Shown in pieces: positions 15,164 to 18,624 of a DNA stretch of 18,624 nucleotides (within the stretch, counting starts at the first letter, position 1; each line of letters opens with the position of its first letter). Position numbers and translations under genes: made by a program. This stretch comes from Proteobacteria bacterium UBA6908 (GTDB lineage: Bacteria > Pseudomonadota > Gammaproteobacteria > Acidiferrobacterales > UBA6901). The notes under the pieces are model-generated. The model searched no databases, was not told the origin of the DNA, and was given only the letters and a program-made list of their open reading frames with translations. The stretch spans positions 1 through 18,624 of the forward strand of contig DKBE01000014.1 in assembly GCA_002451085.1 (NCBI GenBank), written 5' to 3'.

Positions 15164-16301
15164 ACGCGGTGTCCTGGGCCATGTGCCCAGCCTGGCGCTC
15201 ATGGCGCTGCTGCTCCTGGCGCCATTGTCTGTTCCGGCCGATCGCGATGCCGATCTCAAGCAACTGCGTCAACGCATTGAACGGCTGCAAAGCGAACTCG
15301 ATGAAGCGCGTGGCGAACGGAATGAAGCCCGCGAAAAGCTGCGCGACGCCGAACGCCGCATCGGCACCCTGATCCGCAACCTGCGCGACACCGATCGCCG
15401 TCTCCGGACGGAGTCGTCCCGCCTGCAAGACCTGGAAGCGGAGCGCCGCCGGGCCCGCCTCGATCGCCACCGACAACAGCAGGAACTCGAAGCCGCCGTG
15501 CGCGCCGCGTATGCACTCGGACGCCAGGAAACCGTAAAGCTGCTGCTCAGTCAGGACGACCCGGCGCGCGCCAGCCGGGTGCTGGTCTACTACCGGTATC
15601 TCGCCGATGCCCGGACGACTCGCATCAGCCAGCTGAACGGCACACTGACCAAGCTCAATGCCCTGGAATCTGAAATCGGCGCGCGCCAGCAGGAGCTGAT
15701 CGCATTGCGCCAACAGCAGCAGGAGAAAAAACAATCATTGGAAAACACCCGCGAAGAACGGCGGTTGGCGCTGATCCAACTGAACGAACAGGTTCGAACC
15801 CGGTCTCAGGAGATTGAGCGGTTGCAACGCAATGAGGAGCGCCTCGGTCGCCTGGTGCGTGGACTGCGAGAAGCGATGCCCCCGCCTCCGGTGACCAGCA
15901 GCATCCCGCCGAGTACCGGGAAGGGTAAATGGCGACTGCCGGTCCAGGGCCGGATCATGGCGCGCTACGGCCAGACAAAAACTGTGGGTAACCTGCGCTG
16001 GCGCGGGCTGTTTGTGGCGACCGGCGAAGGCCGACCGATCCAGGCCGTGACCAGTGGACGGGTGGCTTACGCCGATTGGCTGCGGGGATTTGGCCTGCTC
16101 ATGGTCATCGACCATGGTAATGGGGTGATGACCCTGTACGGTCACAACCAGAGTTTAATGAAGGGGGTGGGCGAACCGGTGGAATCCGGCGAGGTCATTG
16201 CCCTCAGCGGCAACACGGGCGGCCCGCCCGAGCCCGGCTTGTATTTCGAGGTGCGTCAAAATGGCGAACCACGCAACCCCCTCGATTGGTGTAAATTATA
16301 A
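15144..16301 (+). CDS. envC: Murein hydrolase activator EnvC (degenerate LytM domain)
   Basis: The protein has 385 residues from a TTG at 15144. A basic N-terminus and hydrophobic stretch (about 16-32, ending SVPA) form a signal peptide. Long coiled coils run from about 35 to 245 ([20 protein letters not shown] and later Glu/Arg/Gln-rich stretches). A C-terminal LytM/M23 fold covers about 260-385. The zinc ligands of active LytM enzymes are lost: the HxxxD region reads LRWRGLFVA and the last HxH reads LYFEV. That is the pattern of EnvC, which activates the amidases AmiA/AmiB at the division septum instead of cutting murein itself. The start is uncertain: TTG at 15150 or GTG at 15183 are possible, and the chosen frame overlaps the gpmI end by 20 bases. 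Confidence 0.92.
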   Translation: MNLRRVERGVLGHVPSLALMALLLLAPLSVPADRDADLKQLRQRIERLQSELDEARGERNEAREKLRDAERRIGTLIRNLRDTDRRLRTESSRLQDLEAERRRARLDRHRQQQELEAAVRAAYALGRQETVKLLLSQDDPARASRVLVYYRYLADARTTRISQLNGTLTKLNALESEIGARQQELIALRQQQQEKKQSLENTREERRLALIQLNEQVRTRSQEIERLQRNEERLGRLVRGLREAMPPPPVTSSIPPSTGKGKWRLPVQGRIMARYGQTKTVGNLRWRGLFVATGEGRPIQAVTSGRVAYADWLRGFGLLMVIDHGNGVMTLYGHNQSLMKGVGEPVESGEVIALSGNTGGPPEPGLYFEVRQNGEPRNPLDWCKL

Positions 16302-16308
16302 AGACCGG

Positions 16309-16327
16309 GGCGGCCGCTGTTGCCGCC
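16309..16327. repeat. GC-rich hairpin between envC and ctpA
   Basis: GGCGGC (16309-16314) and GCCGCC (16322-16327) form a 6-bp stem with a 7-base loop in the 54-base spacer. No T-run follows, so it is not a standard terminator; it may tune the ratio of the two transcripts. Confidence 0.2.
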
Positions 16328-16355
16328 TCATTCGCCTGTTTACTGGAGATCGAAA

Positions 16356-17693
16356 ATGAAGTTTGCCCCATTCAAAAAGGGACCGCTACTGCGCTATACC
16401 CTGATCCTGATGCTTGGCGTATTCGTCGGCGTCGGCATCACGCTGGAACGAGCCGTACAGGCCGAGCGCGAAAGTGCCAAACAGGCCGCACAACCGCTGC
16501 CGATCGACGAACTGCGGACGTTTACGGAAGTGTTCAGCCGCATCAAGTCCGATTACGTCGAGCCGGTCGAAGACAAGAAGCTGTTGCGCGATGCCATCCA
16601 GGGCATGCTCTCCGGCCTTGACCCGCACTCGAGCTTCCTCGACCCGGAAGGTTTCAAGGAAATGCGCGTCGGCACCGAGGGCGAATTCGGCGGGCTCGGA
16701 ATCGAAGTCACCATGGAAGACGGTTTTGTGAAAGTCGTCTCTCCAATCGAAGACACGCCGGCGGCGCGTGCCGGCCTCAAGACCGGCGACCTGATTATCC
16801 GTCTCGACAGCAAGGCAGTGAAAGGCATGACCCTCAACGAGGCGGTAAAGATGATGCGCGGCAAGCCCGGCTCGGACATCACCCTGACCGTGGTGCGCGA
16901 AGGCCAGCCGAAGCCGCTGCCCTTCACCATCACGCGCGCCGTGATCAAGATCCAGAGCGTCAAGCAGCGCATGCTCGAGGACGGATTCGGATATGTGCGC
17001 ATCACCCAGTTCCAGGCCAACACCGCCGATACCCTGAAGGAATCGCTCAACAAGCTGAAACAACAGCACAAGGGCAACCTCAAGGGACTGGTGCTGGACC
17101 TGCGCAATAATCCGGGCGGCGTGCTGAATGCCGCGGTCGCGGTAAGCGATGCGTTCCTGACTTCGGGCCTGATTGTGTACACCGAAGGACGGGTGGCGGA
17201 TTCCGAACTCAAGTTCAGCGCCACACCGGCCGACCTGATCAATGGCGCACCGATGGTGGTATTGGTCAACGGCGGTTCGGCATCGGCCTCGGAGATCGTG
17301 GCCGGTGCATTGCAGGACCACAAGCGTGCCGTGATCATGGGCACCAAGACCTTTGGCAAGGGTTCGGTGCAAACCATCCTGCCGATGACCGGCGGGTCGG
17401 CGCTCAAGATCACTACCGCGCGCTACTACACGCCGAGCGGCCGCTCAATTCAGGCCACCGGTATCCTGCCGGACGTGATCACTGAGGAAGCCAAGGTCAC
17501 CAAGCGCGAGAAGACCGCTGAAGAACTGAAGGAAGCGGACCTGAGCGGTCACCTTGAGAACAAGGTCAAGGACAAGGGCGCGAAGAAGGACAAACCGTCG
17601 GTAAAGCTCGAAAGCACGAGTGAAGATTACCAGTTGCAGGAAGCACTCAACCTGCTCAAGGGCATCACGATCTTCAAGGCCCAGTCCCACTGA
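16356..17693 (+). CDS. ctpA: Carboxy-terminal processing protease (S41 family, PDZ domain)
   Basis: The ATG at 16356 follows GGAGA at a good distance and gives 445 residues. An N-terminal membrane segment (about 14-32) sends the protein to the periplasm. Domains in order: S41 N-terminal helices (50-100), PDZ (about 108-185, GGLGIEV ... AGLKTGDLIIRLD) and the S41 catalytic core (about 195-385). The catalytic Ser lies in GGSASASEI (306-314) and the Lys is K335 in TKTFGKGSVQ, the Ser-Lys dyad of tail-specific proteases. A charged Lys/Glu-rich tail (about 385-425) follows. It degrades or trims periplasmic proteins from the C-terminus. Placement after envC is common in proteobacteria, and Ctp enzymes are linked to control of murein hydrolases. 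Confidence 0.95.
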   Translation: MKFAPFKKGPLLRYTLILMLGVFVGVGITLERAVQAERESAKQAAQPLPIDELRTFTEVFSRIKSDYVEPVEDKKLLRDAIQGMLSGLDPHSSFLDPEGFKEMRVGTEGEFGGLGIEVTMEDGFVKVVSPIEDTPAARAGLKTGDLIIRLDSKAVKGMTLNEAVKMMRGKPGSDITLTVVREGQPKPLPFTITRAVIKIQSVKQRMLEDGFGYVRITQFQANTADTLKESLNKLKQQHKGNLKGLVLDLRNNPGGVLNAAVAVSDAFLTSGLIVYTEGRVADSELKFSATPADLINGAPMVVLVNGGSASASEIVAGALQDHKRAVIMGTKTFGKGSVQTILPMTGGSALKITTARYYTPSGRSIQATGILPDVITEEAKVTKREKTAEELKEADLSGHLENKVKDKGAKKDKPSVKLESTSEDYQLQEALNLLKGITIFKAQSH

Positions 17694-17705
17694 GGCCAAT
17701 GGCCG

Positions 17706-18455
17706 ATGGCCCGTGCCTCGCTGCTCGCTGCCCTGCTCCTGATTGCAGGGTCAGCCAGCGGCGAACCGGCGACGGGACCCACGATCAGTCTGGTCATTGA
17801 CGACCTCGGGAACAACCGGCACGAGGCCGAGCGAGTCATTCAGCTTCCGGGGTCCGTGGTGTGTGCCGTGCTGCCGCACACCCGGCATGCTGCTGCGATC
17901 GCCGAAACAGCACACGCACACGGCAAGCCGGTGATTCTGCATCTGCCCATGGAGCCCATGGCGGATATCGATCCTGGCCCCGGACAGATTGATTCCCACA
18001 TGTCGTTGGCGCAAATGCAAAATGCGCTGGAATCTGACCTGGCCTCGGTGCCGCACGCCGCCGGCGTCAGCAATCACATGGGCAGCCTGATGACCGCGCA
18101 ACCGGTTCCCATGCGCTGGTTGATGCGGGCACTGACCCGGCGCCACCTGTACTTCATCGATTCACGCACCGAGTCCGGCAGCCTGGCGGCGATCATTGCC
18201 CGCCAGGAAGGCGTGCCGGTGCTCGAGCGCCAGGTGTTTCTGGACCCCGACCCGTCACCGGCGACCGTGGCCCGGCAACTCGAGCGGCTCGAACAACTGG
18301 CCCGCCGGCATGGCCACGCCCTGGCCATCGGGCATCCTTACCTAACGACCCTCGCGGCTCTCGAACACTGGTTGCCAACCCTCGAGGCCAAGGGACTGAA
18401 ACTGGTGCCGCCGGACTCCCGGATGGCCATGGTCCAACGTGAGGAACAACCATGA
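17706..18455 (+). CDS. Divergent polysaccharide deacetylase family protein (YibQ-like)
   Basis: The protein has 249 residues with a signal peptide (MARASLLAALLLIAGSASG). The core shows the YibQ/DUF610 features of the glycoside hydrolase/deacetylase fold: ISLVIDDLGNN, VCAVLPHTRHA, KPVILHLPMEPM, GVSNHMGSLMT, YFIDSRTESGS and GHALAIGHPY. The conserved Asp pair and HxxxS-like site suggest a metal-binding deacetylase fold, but no substrate is established for the family. Its place after envC-ctpA matches the E. coli gpmI-envC-yibQ order and suggests a cell-envelope role. It starts 12 bases after ctpA, and its stop overlaps the next gene by four bases (ATGA). Confidence 0.92.
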   Translation: MARASLLAALLLIAGSASGEPATGPTISLVIDDLGNNRHEAERVIQLPGSVVCAVLPHTRHAAAIAETAHAHGKPVILHLPMEPMADIDPGPGQIDSHMSLAQMQNALESDLASVPHAAGVSNHMGSLMTAQPVPMRWLMRALTRRHLYFIDSRTESGSLAAIIARQEGVPVLERQVFLDPDPSPATVARQLERLEQLARRHGHALAIGHPYLTTLAALEHWLPTLEAKGLKLVPPDSRMAMVQREEQP

Positions 18456-18624
18456 CACGTGTTCTGGTCCCGCTCGCCGAAGGTTGCGAAGAGCTTGAAG
18501 CCGTCACGATCATCGACCTGCTGCGGCGCGCGCAGATCGAAGTCGTCACGGCCGGCCTGGTTCCCGGCCCGGTACGCGGCAGTCGCGGCACGGTGCTGGT
18601 GCCGGATGTCGCGCTGGAGACGGT
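18452..18624 (+). CDS. DJ-1/PfpI family protein (partial, C-terminus off the right edge)
   Basis: The first 57 residues are present. They begin MTRVLVPLAEGCEELEAVT, with the conserved Glu of DJ-1/YajL proteins in EGCEELEAV, and continue with a DLLRRAQIEVVTAG strand-helix-strand unit. GAGGAA lies at a good distance before the ATG, which overlaps the yibQ-like stop. The nucleophilic Cys of the family lies beyond the window, so whether it is a YajL-like stress protein or another DJ-1 branch is open. Confidence 0.88.
   Translation, partial: MTRVLVPLAEGCEELEAVTIIDLLRRAQIEVVTAGLVPGPVRGSRGTVLVPDVALET

Noticed and set aside
16386..17372. A 328-codon open frame on the minus strand (and a second, 16553-17413)
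   Set aside because: Both are antisense to the intact S41 protease and rich in His/Gln/Arg typical of shadow frames.

Overview
The window looks like chromosomal DNA of a GC-rich gammaproteobacterium. The housekeeping part carries two blocks typical of that class: a leftward rhodanese (yibN-like) - glutaredoxin (grxC) - secB - gpsA run, and a rightward gpmI - envC - ctpA - yibQ run that ends in a DJ-1/PfpI family gene cut by the right edge. No tRNA, rRNA, CRISPR array, insertion sequence or transposase was seen.

The left 10.5 kb is an accessory, apparently single transcription unit on the minus strand, read from about 10460 down to 1. Its order is: SLBB polysaccharide export protein (Wza type), Wzz/Etk-like chain-length protein, nucleotidyltransferase of the NTP_transf_5 type, ABC exporter, transglutaminase-like lasso B2 peptidase, 2OG-Fe(II) oxygenase, asparagine-synthetase-like lasso cyclase, a 136-residue precursor, and a PRMT-like SAM methyltransferase cut by the left edge. 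Gaps are short and the exporter and nucleotidyltransferase overlap by 4 bases. This is a lasso-type RiPP locus joined to an outer-membrane/periplasmic export module.

The standout is the precursor at 346..756. Its N-terminal third is a lasso leader (Y27, P30, L32, then Thr42 at -2). It is followed by a possible core with Gly at +1 and Asp at +8, which is the spacing of an 8-residue macrolactam ring. The rest is an intramolecular chaperone / peptidase S74 domain as found at the ends of phage tail spikes. The S74 Ser-Lys pair (S60, K65) is present, and family-style self-cleavage before S60 would release a 16-residue core. This suggests that a phage-type autoprotease sets the C-terminus of a modified peptide. 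No separate RRE/PqqD (B1) gene is visible in the window.

The middle block, 10833..13457, is a stress and metabolism operon led by an ArsR-family repressor with a cysteine pair, followed by a membrane-anchored rhodanese, glutaredoxin, SecB and glycerol-3-phosphate dehydrogenase. It diverges from gpmI across an AT-rich spacer that holds a short palindrome. The right block encodes phosphoglycerate mutase, a degenerate LytM activator of amidases, a PDZ/S41 C-terminal protease, a YibQ-type divergent polysaccharide deacetylase and the start of a DJ-1 family protein, closely spaced and partly overlapping.
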